Assembly: GCA_003249105.1 (NCBI GenBank)
Contig: QBLT01000018.1
Span: 1-34,795 of the forward strand
Length of the DNA: 34,795 bases
Source of the DNA: Leptolyngbya sp.
GTDB taxonomy: Bacteria > Cyanobacteriota > Cyanobacteriia > Phormidesmidales > Phormidesmidaceae
Reading direction: 5' to 3'
In this document: piece by piece, positions 9,669-19,362 of the stretch
How positions within the stretch are numbered: position 1 is the stretch's first letter
Layout: each line of letters begins with the position of its first letter
Translations under genes and position numbers: made by a program
Notes under the pieces: generated by a model
The model's database searches: none
The model's input: the letters and a program-made list of their open reading frames with translations, nothing else
What the model was told of the DNA's origin: nothing

Positions 9669-11677
9669 GCTGGGGCAAGATCGAGCTGAATGTAGGGGAC
9701 AATGACTTCTTCTAGGGAAATACCGCCGTGGCACACGATGGTTTCCTCAGTATTTACAAAGGCTCGCCTGGAGGGTGCGAATAGGGCTTTGTAGTCATTG
9801 GGCAGTCCAGTAGAAGGCCACTCGATAGTATCAGGATACTGAACTTTGATTTGGTCTCTCAGCTGGGTGTTCGGGTAAACCCTGACGCGCTCTCCCCGTT
9901 TATCGGCGATCGCCCCCTCTTTGGGGTTACCCATCCCCGTTGCCTCGATGTTGCCATGGTCAGCGGTGAGGAATACCTGAAACCCCTGCTCAAATAGCAT
10001 CGTCAGCAGATCGCGCATAAAGCCCGTTTCTGCCCAGAGTTTCACCTGGTTGTGCATACCTACGGTGCCTAGGGTCATGCCATGCATGATGTCATCGACC
10101 TGGTTAACCACCAAACCTACGGCTCGGAGCTTGGGGGACGCCAATAGCCTTTCTACATCAGCAAGGCTTTCCAGATTGCCCAATGCCTTGAGATAGCCAA
10201 CATTTTGAGGCATCAGTCCTTCGTTGACCCAGAATTTTTGCCACTGGTCGGGCTCTTTGCCGGTGTGGTGGATGCTGGCTGGAAACTCATCGGGCTTACT
10301 CCCAGAGAACAGGGCCTGTCGCGACACCGAAGTGGTGGTCGGCAGCCAGGCGAAAACCCCGGTTTCTTGGATATTGAGATGGGGCATCTGCTGCCTTAGC
10401 ACCCGTCGCAAGATAAGCCATTGGTCGAAAGCCAGACCGTCGAGCACTAGGAGAGCAACTTTGGCATCCTTTTTCCCCATGGCACCTCGGCTCAGGCTCT
10501 GGGGAACGTGGTGTAGCATCACAGGCTTATTGGTGAACTGAGAATAGAGTCCCTTGTACTTCTCATGCACCCAGGTCAAAAAACTGGCGTCAACATGGCT
10601 CTGTAGTGTCTTGTAGTCTAGTGCCAGTGCTGCTCTTTGCCCGTGAGAACTTTGATGCCACAGCCCGATTAGTTCAGCCCAGCTTTGGACAAAGGCAATC
10701 CACCGCTCATAGCGGGCATGAGGATCTGGAATTTCTTGCTGGAGGGTTTGTAGTAGCTTTTCGAGTCTTTCTTGGCGATCGCTAGCTGGATCTAACCTGA
10801 GCCCAGCCCTGAGCCAGATATTGTCGGGAATGGTTCGGGGCTTGCCGTGGAGATTCGTGAGGCTAATGGGCTGGAGAAAGCCTTCTAGGAAGAGATTATC
10901 CACGTAGACCCTGACAGGCTCATGGTCGAGGGGGAGCAACACGGGTTCTGGGATGCCGTAGAACCCTGGTAGGTCTGAACTGATGCCATTTTGCACCAGC
11001 TGCCGTTGAACGAAGGGCAGCCAGCGGTCTTGCAGGAACATAAAGAAGGCTGCCCGGTTCGGCAAAATCTCTTCCAGGGGCCACTGGGCTAGCTGGGGAT
11101 TTTTTTGTAACTGCTCGATCAGCCGCGAGTCCAGGAGAGAAGGCACCGTCAGGTTTTGGTAGTGGCGCTTCAGCAGCTTTTCTAGCAGGTCGGCGGGCTC
11201 TTTCACCCGCTCCGGCACCCAATCAAACACATGCTCTAGCAAAAAATCTTTGGTGGCGTTCTCTCCCAGTGGCTTGGAGAGTATATTGGCTCCAGCCGCT
11301 TCTAGAGCATCAAACTCGGCTGGATTGAGGGTTTTGATAACGGGATAGCTGAGCTTTGGGAACAGGGCTGGCAGAGAAAGAGTAATTTGACGACTAGATA
11401 GCACTAAGTCGTAGGGAAGATTGCCGAGTTCGGCCTGCGCCCCCAAGAGAACAACAACCAGGTTAAACGAGCGGTTGGCCTCCCACTGGGGCCGGTATTT
11501 GGACTCCAGAATGAACCGGAAGGTAATGGCATCGCCATAGGGCACCAGCTCCAAGCCTCTATGCTCTAGGGCTTGCTGCATGGATAGCTCAGTCAACAGC
11601 CGATCTTGATCGGCCACCCAGGTAATGGGCGAAACCTCGGTAGCAAATTCATTCAAGATGAGATCGCGCCAAGTCAT
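9665..11677 (-). CDS. pglZ: PglZ, alkaline-phosphatase-superfamily BREX protein
   Basis: KVALLVLDGLAFDQW, WLPTTTSVSRQALFSG, FLTADHGNIEATGMG; typical PglZ motifs and size. Confidence 0.92.
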   Translation of the reverse strand: MTWRDLILNEFATEVSPITWVADQDRLLTELSMQQALEHRGLELVPYGDAITFRFILESKYRPQWEANRSFNLVVVLLGAQAELGNLPYDLVLSSRQITLSLPALFPKLSYPVIKTLNPAEFDALEAAGANILSKPLGENATKDFLLEHVFDWVPERVKEPADLLEKLLKRHYQNLTVPSLLDSRLIEQLQKNPQLAQWPLEEILPNRAAFFMFLQDRWLPFVQRQLVQNGISSDLPGFYGIPEPVLLPLDHEPVRVYVDNLFLEGFLQPISLTNLHGKPRTIPDNIWLRAGLRLDPASDRQERLEKLLQTLQQEIPDPHARYERWIAFVQSWAELIGLWHQSSHGQRAALALDYKTLQSHVDASFLTWVHEKYKGLYSQFTNKPVMLHHVPQSLSRGAMGKKDAKVALLVLDGLAFDQWLILRRVLRQQMPHLNIQETGVFAWLPTTTSVSRQALFSGSKPDEFPASIHHTGKEPDQWQKFWVNEGLMPQNVGYLKALGNLESLADVERLLASPKLRAVGLVVNQVDDIMHGMTLGTVGMHNQVKLWAETGFMRDLLTMLFEQGFQVFLTADHGNIEATGMGNPKEGAIADKRGERVRVYPNTQLRDQIKVQYPDTIEWPSTGLPNDYKALFAPSRRAFVNTEETIVCHGGISLEEVIVPYIQLDLAPA

Positions 11678-11681
11678 TCCG

Positions 11682-14498
11682 TCACCCCTCCACGATGCCC
11701 AGCATCAGCAAGGGAGACAGCTCTGGCTGAACATCTGCGGCACTGTCTAGCTTAGCTAACCAATCGGCTTCTTCCTGGGTCAGTTGCTTTAGGCGATGGT
11801 CGCGCACCTGGGCTAGCCCAATCCGCTCGATTGCCTGTCGTCGCGAGGCAAAAGCATACTCCCCTTTCTGGCGTTCCTGCTGAAGGTGAGTAGTGTAATC
11901 GGCCAGCAGCGTTTCGTACAACTCCTGGCCCTGTTGCTCTGCTGCCTGCCAACTGGCTTGAAACGCCGCCGAAGATGCCTGACTGGATAAGATTCCCAGC
12001 ACCTGAAGATCCTGGGTCAGCAGCTGTTCCCAAATGTGTCGGGCTGTAGGTAAAAATGTCTTACCGGTATGGCTGATAAACAGCGGCATAAAATGCTGGC
12101 GCTGTCCGTCAGGGCCAGCCAGGGCAATTTTCCACAGCGACCAGACACCCTGAATCGTAGCGGGTAGGTCGGGGATAGCCACTTGGGGAATAGGATGCCC
12201 CGGCAACAGGGCTGGTAAGCGCAGGGTTAAGCCTCGAATTTGGGGCGACTCCAGATTGAGCGAGATGGCCACATCTGGGGCGGACTGGGGCGTGAATGTA
12301 ACATTGTGCTGGCGCTCGCCCGTGGGCCAGGTTAACTGCCAGGCACCCCCAGCGCACTCCGCTTGACCGCCATTTGCCCTTAGGTAGGCTACCGTCATCC
12401 GCTCGACCCAGTGAGGAATCGGATGATTGAGCACCGCCTGGGCCACCGCTGGGTCGAGGGGGGCGTCATCCTGATAGACAGCTTCCATGTCTTTAGCCGC
12501 TTGGGCCTGGGTGATCACTTCGCTGACCACAGCCTCTAACCGGGTAGTGAGAGCCTCAGGGTTCAGCAGGGTCTCTACATACAGCTCGTCGAAAAGCTCA
12601 CTGGCCTCAGCGGAGTCTAAGACATCGCCAGTTTTGTCGATGCCAAATTCCTTTAGAATCACCGCCAGCTTTTCTTCTAGCACTTCCCGCACGCGGAACT
12701 CCACCGTGTCTTCTAAAACTAGGTTAAGGGCTTTAACCGGGTAAGCCTGGCCAATGCGGTCTACTCGCCCAATGCGCTGCTCCAGTCGCATCGGGTTCCA
12801 GGGAATGTCGTAGTTGACGATGACATGGCAAAACTGAAGATTGAGGCCCTCTCCCCCGGCATCGGTGGAAATCAAAATTTGGGTGTCTTCCGAAAAGGCT
12901 TTCTGCACCTGCTTGCGCTCTTCTAGCCCCATGGAGCCATTCAGGCAGACCACCGACATACCCCGATCGCCCAAAAACTCCCGTAGCATATCCTGGGTAG
13001 GCACAAACTCGGTGAAGATCAGCACCTTTAGGTCTGGGTTGGTCTCTTCCTGTTGCAGGCGATAGATCCAATCCAGCAGGGCCTCAGCTTTGGCGTCAGC
13101 CCCAGCCGCCTCGGTGCGTCGAGCCAGCTCTAGCAGTAGTTCTACCTCGGCTTTCTCGTTTTTAAGGGCTTTGAGCCGGGTAGAGAGAATGGCATCGACC
13201 TGTTCCTGCCCATCCATATCCACCCAGTCGTCGCTGACGGCAAAGGCGGGAAACAGGCTGAGCTGTTCTTCGGGTTCCCGTAGGGCGGCTAGCCGCCGTT
13301 CTAGGGTAGTGCGAATGGCGCGGGTGGAGGAAGTCACCAGCCGCTGCATCAAAATCAGCAGGAACCCAATGTAGGTCTTCTTTTGCTGCATGGCCTGGTT
13401 ATAGCCGTCGCGCACGTAGTCGGTGACTGAATCGTATAGGCGCTTCTGGTCGCGGTTTTTGGTTGACCAGGCAACGGGCACCAGTTGCGTATGGCGGGGC
13501 TGAAACAGCGGCTCTCCCTGGGCATTGATCGCTCGGCGCTTTTCGGTGCGGATCACGTAGGGGCGCACTTGCCCTTGGCTAATGCTGGCAATATCTGGGA
13601 AGGCCATGGGGTCGAGCAGCGCCATCAGCCGATGGAAAGCATCGGTTTTGCCCTGGTGGGGAGTGGCCGAAAGCAGCAGCAGGTAGGGGGCGGCCTCTGC
13701 TAACCCTTGCCCGAGGCGATAGCGGGCCACCTGGTCGGTGCTACCCCCCAGACGGTGGGCTTCGTCTACCACAATCAAATCCCACCCAGCAGAAATCAGC
13801 CCTTCAAAGCGATCGCGGTTATGAGCGGCCACCTGCTCCACCGACCAGCCCTTGCGCCCATCCATAGGCTTGACCGAGTCCATGGGGCACACCACCTGGT
13901 CAAATACCCGCCAGGGATTCTCGGCTTCTCCTGACTCCCTATTCCCGGTGCCCGACTCTCCGCCGACCATCCGCTTCAGCGTTCCTAGATCTTCTGGCAG
14001 CACCAGATGGAATGTCTCGCTGAAGTGCAGCGCCATTTCGCTTACCCATTGGGAGACTAACCCTTTGGGAGCGACCACTAAAATGCGTTGTACCAGCCCC
14101 CGCAGCTTTAGCTCGCGCATCACCAGCCCAGCTTCGATGGTTTTGCCCAGGCCCACTTCATCGGCCAGCAGGTAGCGAATGCGATCGCCCGCCACGGCCC
14201 TAGAGAGTGCCTTAATTTGGTGGGGCAGCGGAATCACCGATGATTCAATGGGGGCCAGCAGCACGTCTTGGGTAAGGGCATCGGCAATGCGGGCTGCCGT
14301 GGCAATGTAGGTGATTTGGTCGGCACTGGGGGGCTGGGCGGCGGAGAGGGGTTTGAGCTGGGTGGACGACAGCCGCACAACCACATCCTGGGTGGGGAGC
14401 CAGACGCGGTAAGTGGTGTTGCCCCAGAGTGTCTGGGCTTCGATCACCTGACAGCTCTGGTGATGTTCTATGCTCCAAACCCAGTTGCCAACGTTCAT
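11682..14498 (-). CDS. brxHII: BrxHII-like DEAD/SNF2-type helicase, BREX type 3
   Basis: LLADEVGLGKTIEAGLVM, LIVVDEAHRLGG, ILISTDAGGEGLNLQFCHVIVNYDIPWNPMRLEQRIGRVDRIGQ; adjacent to pglZ. Confidence 0.9.
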   Translation of the reverse strand: MNVGNWVWSIEHHQSCQVIEAQTLWGNTTYRVWLPTQDVVVRLSSTQLKPLSAAQPPSADQITYIATAARIADALTQDVLLAPIESSVIPLPHQIKALSRAVAGDRIRYLLADEVGLGKTIEAGLVMRELKLRGLVQRILVVAPKGLVSQWVSEMALHFSETFHLVLPEDLGTLKRMVGGESGTGNRESGEAENPWRVFDQVVCPMDSVKPMDGRKGWSVEQVAAHNRDRFEGLISAGWDLIVVDEAHRLGGSTDQVARYRLGQGLAEAAPYLLLLSATPHQGKTDAFHRLMALLDPMAFPDIASISQGQVRPYVIRTEKRRAINAQGEPLFQPRHTQLVPVAWSTKNRDQKRLYDSVTDYVRDGYNQAMQQKKTYIGFLLILMQRLVTSSTRAIRTTLERRLAALREPEEQLSLFPAFAVSDDWVDMDGQEQVDAILSTRLKALKNEKAEVELLLELARRTEAAGADAKAEALLDWIYRLQQEETNPDLKVLIFTEFVPTQDMLREFLGDRGMSVVCLNGSMGLEERKQVQKAFSEDTQILISTDAGGEGLNLQFCHVIVNYDIPWNPMRLEQRIGRVDRIGQAYPVKALNLVLEDTVEFRVREVLEEKLAVILKEFGIDKTGDVLDSAEASELFDELYVETLLNPEALTTRLEAVVSEVITQAQAAKDMEAVYQDDAPLDPAVAQAVLNHPIPHWVERMTVAYLRANGGQAECAGGAWQLTWPTGERQHNVTFTPQSAPDVAISLNLESPQIRGLTLRLPALLPGHPIPQVAIPDLPATIQGVWSLWKIALAGPDGQRQHFMPLFISHTGKTFLPTARHIWEQLLTQDLQVLGILSSQASSAAFQASWQAAEQQGQELYETLLADYTTHLQQERQKGEYAFASRRQAIERIGLAQVRDHRLKQLTQEEADWLAKLDSAADVQPELSPLLMLGIVEG
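13925..13962. repeat. G-rich short-repeat tract inside brxHII coding sequence
   Basis: Minus strand GGAGAGTCGGGCACCGGGAATAGGGAGTCAGGAGAAG, encoding roughly GESGTGNRESGEA. Confidence 0.55.
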
Positions 14499-14507
14499 AG
14501 GCTATTG

Positions 14508-14612
14508 AGAGAACCATTGATGAATAAGCTCATTAGTCCTGCTTATTGAGCCACCCTCTTCTTGGGTGGTTACCAGGCTACTAGGGAATAGCTTGTCATA
14601 CCTGGTTCTCTT
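14508..14612. other. Highly structured intergenic block upstream of brxHII
   Basis: Outer GAGAACCA...TGGTTCTC arms; internal hairpins AATAAGC/GCTTATT, CCACCC-tcttctt-GGGTGG, ACCAGG/CCTGGT. Confidence 0.5.
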
Positions 14613-14838
14613 CCTTTTAGTCAAAATTGCGCCCCTTATTAAATTATCTATCCGGGTGGGAGAACTAGCTAACGCAGTAGGTATTGACTCTGGATGCTTG
14701 CAGACGTGGCTGTTGCAGCTACCAATGCGCTAAGCAACTCAAGCGGAAAGGTTTTCATAGTGGTGTCCTTGTTATAAAGCAAAACAGAGAAATAATATGC
14801 TTTTGAATTCAAGAAGTACTCCAAAAATACTCGGCAAT

Positions 14839-15133
14839 TTAACTCTCAGAACCAGAATCAAAATTTTCTTCTTCTAGCTCATCTTCTAACGGCATATTCT
14901 CTTCAGATGCAAGAGTATAATTAGAAAGAAGCTCTTTACACTCATCACTTAAAGCTTGAAAGCTTGAATATCTCGTGAATAAAAGATTTACTTGCCCTCT
15001 AAATTTTTGTCCTATTACTGACTCGCTAGATCTCCATTCATGCTGCAAATCGCCATTTAGCAAGGATATAAGAGTAGTGTTAAATTCTTCTGGAATTAGA
15101 AGATGATTCCTCCTAGCTAGCTCTGAGGCAGAC
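14839..15133 (-). pseudogene. Detached 3' remnant of the upstream HEPN-like gene
   Basis: Open frame ...LFESASELARRNHLLIPEEFNTTLISLLNGDLQHEWRSSESVIGQKFRGQ...FDSGSES-stop just past the MITE; the tracked 74-aa ORF is only its end. Confidence 0.6.
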
Positions 15134-16507
15134 TCAAATAATATATATAGCGGTTCTCACTGGCATGAGGTACCTTGAGATGCCTGGAACGCTTATTAAA
15201 CAAGACTTTTTGGGATCGGGCTGTACCTCATCAGATAGAGAACCGCTATATATATCTTCAGGATTATCTTCACTGCACTCAAGAACAAAATCTTCTGACA
15301 GTGTTAAAAATTGTTTTAATACTCTATCTTTCCAAGATTCTATAGTTAACAAGACATCACGGTAGTCTGTTTCTTCTGAGAATCGAAGTACAATTTGCCT
15401 CAAAACTCGCTTACTATTCTCATCCGTAGTTTCGCCTAGATTTGAAGCTAGCAGTCTCTTAAGAGCAATCGTAAAATCTCTCGATGTTGAATCATCTTCG
15501 GCCATTTCTGCAAGCAAAGTGAAAATATCTTCTCTCCTAGCATCGAGAAAATCCGAAGGAAGATATCTTGAAAAAATACCTAATCGCCTTCTTAGAAGAG
15601 ATATATCTTCCTCTTCTAAGGCATTCAGACAAAGGGTAGCCCAAGATTCTACATTATACGACTTTAGCTGAGGTGCAGGAAGGGCAGCCAATATGGCTCT
15701 AGCCTCATCTCGTTGTTGCTTGCCACAATAATCAGAAACCCGCACATCCAATCCAACCAAAACAGCAAAAAAATCTGGAGCTTGTGCTGCAAAACCTTGC
15801 ATCCCATCTGCAATTCTGCTTACCAAGCTGCTATCACTACAATGATTCAATAAGATTTTAAAGAAGGTAAGCGCATTCTTTCGCCAAGTTTCATTGGAAG
15901 CATTTGGCCTTTCCTGAGCGGCGAGAGAAGGAAAGAGATGCCATAATCTCGCAGGAACTTGATCTAAAATACTTTTGCAACTCTCCGCAGCACGTTGATC
16001 AGAAGGGAGAAAAAAGGAACTTGAAAAGCGATTTGTTACTACATCTTTTATAAAACTCGATCCCCTATAACTACTTCTACAAAGCACTATTTGGGAACAA
16101 ATTTCAAGTATATGCCTCACTGCTTCTGCAGATGGAATTGCTTCGCTTGGATGAGCGCACTTTGAGCGAATATCTCGTGCAAATCTCAGGCATTTCTCTT
16201 CATAAGTATCGAAGAGCTCACATTCTCTGCACGAGATAATAAGTTTCTCTTCATAAGAGGCAGTATTCTTGACTTCCTCTAGAGCATTCCAGGAATTTTG
16301 GGCAACTGGATCTGCTTCAATACTTAACTTCTCTAGCCTTCGTTTTAAACAATCTGCAGTTGCTATCCAGCCAAGAATAATCGCTGCTCTGTGAGAGCCA
16401 ATGTGATAGCATCTAACTGCTTCCCGAAACATTTCTCGATTACCACTATCGAGAATTTGCTCTGTAACTATATCAAGATCTAGGAACTTAGTTTCTTCTC
16501 TATACAT
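15134..16507 (-). CDS. Putative HEPN-type protein, C-terminus replaced by MITE-encoded residues
   Basis: CLRFARDIRSKCAHPSEAIPSAEAVRHILEICSQIVL contains an Rx4H (RSKCAH) pattern in a helical context. The last ~38 residues (YSGSLSDEVQPDPKK...AIYII) are encoded by the inverted-repeat element. Confidence 0.55.
   Translation of the reverse strand: MYREETKFLDLDIVTEQILDSGNREMFREAVRCYHIGSHRAAIILGWIATADCLKRRLEKLSIEADPVAQNSWNALEEVKNTASYEEKLIISCRECELFDTYEEKCLRFARDIRSKCAHPSEAIPSAEAVRHILEICSQIVLCRSSYRGSSFIKDVVTNRFSSSFFLPSDQRAAESCKSILDQVPARLWHLFPSLAAQERPNASNETWRKNALTFFKILLNHCSDSSLVSRIADGMQGFAAQAPDFFAVLVGLDVRVSDYCGKQQRDEARAILAALPAPQLKSYNVESWATLCLNALEEEDISLLRRRLGIFSRYLPSDFLDARREDIFTLLAEMAEDDSTSRDFTIALKRLLASNLGETTDENSKRVLRQIVLRFSEETDYRDVLLTIESWKDRVLKQFLTLSEDFVLECSEDNPEDIYSGSLSDEVQPDPKKSCLISVPGISRYLMPVRTAIYII
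15141..15255. mobile_element. MITE-like element, about 115 bp
   Basis: Perfect 18-bp terminal inverted repeats ATATATATAGCGGTTCTC (15141-15158) and GAGAACCGCTATATATAT (15238-15255); imperfect extension inward (ATGAGGTAC on both arms); TA-rich edges. Confidence 0.82.
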
Positions 16508-19360
16508 TTATATATCTCCAGCTCTTGTCACAGATTGGTCGTAGTACATAAGTAACTTTGGATCTTCTTGAAGTACGGTTTCAGGAATTTTCTGAGAAAT
16601 ACTGATAATCGTTTTATAGTCTTTGTCTTGCCATAAGCGCTTGAAACCTGATCTCATAGCCTCTATTCGAAAGACTTTGAGCTTGTTCTTGGCTTTTCGA
16701 TACTCCTCAAACTCTCTCAGCAAAGCTCTATCTCGTAGTTTTTCGAGATCTGCTTCTTTTCGCGGATCGGGCATGTACCATCGATCCTTTGCGGCAACGA
16801 CGAGACTAGTATCGTGGGTTTCTAGACCAGAATCGGATACTCCAGCGAGTAGGTTACTATTAGTATCACTGCTGTTTATGCCTATAATTTCGACAAGTTT
16901 AGCTCGATAAGTAGATGATTTTGCTAGCCAGGAGACGATTTGCTTGGGAATAGTGCCACCGTCATAGCGGAGGTAATTTTCCTCTAGTAAATCGGAGAGT
17001 TCAAGATTCTTTTCATGTTTTGCCCAACCACCGATAACTTTAAGGAATTGGGGATGTAGCTCTTGAAATGTCTGAGGTTTTTTGATGAGCTGCTGGCGGA
17101 GCCATTGCACGGCGGTAAACTCGTCATTAACAAAGAGATCGAGCTGTAGCACTTCTTTGACGGTCATGCGCTTGCGATCGTATTCAGCGATCTGCTCGGG
17201 GAGAAAGTACATGCCGTCGCGGTGGGGAAAGCGCTGATCGAGCCCGGCATAGAATTCGGAAGCAGAGAGGGGAACGGTGATGCCACGTTGAATATGGAAG
17301 GCGACCATGCGATCAAACAGCATATAATTTTGGCGTTCAACAATGGTCTCAGCTTGGCTATTAACAGCCACAAAAACAGGGAGTTGCTGGAGATGATTCT
17401 CAACAAACTCCCAAGCCGCATCAGCTTTACCAGCTTCTAACTCAAATTTCTTGTCAAACTCGACGCTGGTTTTATAGGCTGATATAACCAAATCTTGTTT
17501 GACAGCCCCAGCAGCATTTACTTGCTTAAATGTTTGAAGCTGTTTATCTAAAACCCTCACATCAGCTATCACAAACCCTGCCTGCAAGATGGATTCTTGA
17601 ATGGAATTCCATACACTATTTTTGGAATTATGAAATTCAACTGTGATCCATCTTCCAGGCTTTAGAATTCGAGCCATTTCCGAAAAACAAAGGCTCATCA
17701 TTTTTGTGTAATCATCAATTCGGCTAGGATTTTCTTTCTTTCTCCTATGAATTACTGCTTCAGATTCAGTATTAGTTTTCACAGAAATCCATGCTTCCCA
17801 TAGAAGACTCAAATCTGAATATATGATATTGCTTCCAAATGGTGGATCTGTAAATATATAATCAATTGAAGAATCAGGGATCGGCAACCTACTAGTTGTA
17901 GAACTAGAAACACATGCTGCAAATTCCGAAAGATAATTTAATTTGGCCAAGCGATTTAACTTTCCTGACAAGGAATACCAAGGGCTAACCTCCGATTGCA
18001 TTGAGCCAATATAAAGCGTTCCACTTAGAATTCGGTTTACCTGAGAGAAAGCATTTTTGAGATATCGATTTAGAAGAGAAAACCCCATCAAAACTGACTG
18101 AATCCAAAACCAACATATTGTTCTTTCTCGGCCATCTAGGCTCATGCACTCCTTCTTGAAAAAGGAAAGCATGATCAGGCTCCTTCTTGAGAAAAAGTCG
18201 TCAACACTAAATACACCAAGACTTCTATAGTCTCGCTCATACCATAAATCTATATCCCGATCTATACGTTCGGTTGGATACCACTCTGGAATAGGCTCAG
18301 ACTCTATTCTCTCCAAGACTTGAAGGTCTTTATTGTCAAGTTCTTTTTCAAACTTAGTGTTCCCAACCGAATAATTAATGTAAACTGGGATACGCTTTGC
18401 CTTGACTATAGGCTTGTTTCTAGATTCATCAAATACTGTTGTTGTCACTCGACTTAATTGTCGCTTGTCTAGCGCTGCAGAACAGTGAGGACAAACAACC
18501 TTATCTTTAATTTCGCCGTCAAGAACAGCGTCATACCAAAAGTTTATTTCTCCTTGGCAGAAATTACATTGAAAAATATCCGACCAGACAACATAGTTGA
18601 TTCTTCCAAGTGTCTTCAGGTCTGAGTGCAGTGTTTCATACATCCATCCATAAGACTCTTCAAATTTTCCAATAATTTTTTGAGCAGCATGACGAAATTT
18701 TTCGCTGTCAAAAGGAGTGTTATAGTTATAAGAAATAAACGATGCGGCAGGAGAAAGATCATTAAGCAATGCTTTTCTTCTTCCTAGACTAGAGAAGAAA
18801 TTTCCATGTCCATCGCTTATTTTTTTGCTTTTCTCAATCTTGTATCCTAAAGACTCAATTACAGCCCTGTCTCCGCATAACTGAGCCGCCACCCCAGTCA
18901 TTCCAGTTCCACAAAACCCATCAAAGACAATATCCCCTGGTTCTGTGTAGTGCAGAATGTACCGCATAATTGCCTTGTGCGGCACCTTGGTGTGATACGA
19001 GTGAGCATTATAAATCGGGTCATTTTTTCCCTCACTCACATCCGCCGCAAACGGTTCCCGGTGGTAATCATCCGTCTCTGGGTCATAGGGCTTGCCATAG
19101 CACCGAATAAAATCTTCCAAAAACGGGTTTGGGCAGGCCGTGTAGTAGGGCGGGTCAGACAAAGCCAAAATATCCTCATCTTCCCCAATCGGAAACCCCT
19201 CAATTTTCCGAAACTCTGGGTCTTTCAGCTTCTCCCGCAAAATCGCTAGAAAATGCTCCCGTCGTGCATCATCATTCTCAAACGTCAGCCCCAAACACTC
19301 CACAGGCCCAGTTGTTTGACTACCAGATTCAAATAGATTTTGTTGAGTAGAACTATCCAT
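16508..19360 (-). CDS. pglX: PglX/PglXI-type DNA methyltransferase, BREX type 3
   Basis: DIVFDGFCGTGMTGVAAQLCG SAM-binding motif; DPPYYTACPNPF and FTDPPFGSNIIYSDLSLLWEAW catalytic-type motifs; zinc-finger cysteines CNFC/CPHC; BREX context. Confidence 0.85.
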   Translation of the reverse strand: MDSSTQQNLFESGSQTTGPVECLGLTFENDDARREHFLAILREKLKDPEFRKIEGFPIGEDEDILALSDPPYYTACPNPFLEDFIRCYGKPYDPETDDYHREPFAADVSEGKNDPIYNAHSYHTKVPHKAIMRYILHYTEPGDIVFDGFCGTGMTGVAAQLCGDRAVIESLGYKIEKSKKISDGHGNFFSSLGRRKALLNDLSPAASFISYNYNTPFDSEKFRHAAQKIIGKFEESYGWMYETLHSDLKTLGRINYVVWSDIFQCNFCQGEINFWYDAVLDGEIKDKVVCPHCSAALDKRQLSRVTTTVFDESRNKPIVKAKRIPVYINYSVGNTKFEKELDNKDLQVLERIESEPIPEWYPTERIDRDIDLWYERDYRSLGVFSVDDFFSRRSLIMLSFFKKECMSLDGRERTICWFWIQSVLMGFSLLNRYLKNAFSQVNRILSGTLYIGSMQSEVSPWYSLSGKLNRLAKLNYLSEFAACVSSSTTSRLPIPDSSIDYIFTDPPFGSNIIYSDLSLLWEAWISVKTNTESEAVIHRRKKENPSRIDDYTKMMSLCFSEMARILKPGRWITVEFHNSKNSVWNSIQESILQAGFVIADVRVLDKQLQTFKQVNAAGAVKQDLVISAYKTSVEFDKKFELEAGKADAAWEFVENHLQQLPVFVAVNSQAETIVERQNYMLFDRMVAFHIQRGITVPLSASEFYAGLDQRFPHRDGMYFLPEQIAEYDRKRMTVKEVLQLDLFVNDEFTAVQWLRQQLIKKPQTFQELHPQFLKVIGGWAKHEKNLELSDLLEENYLRYDGGTIPKQIVSWLAKSSTYRAKLVEIIGINSSDTNSNLLAGVSDSGLETHDTSLVVAAKDRWYMPDPRKEADLEKLRDRALLREFEEYRKAKNKLKVFRIEAMRSGFKRLWQDKDYKTIISISQKIPETVLQEDPKLLMYYDQSVTRAGDI

Positions 19361-19362
19361 AA

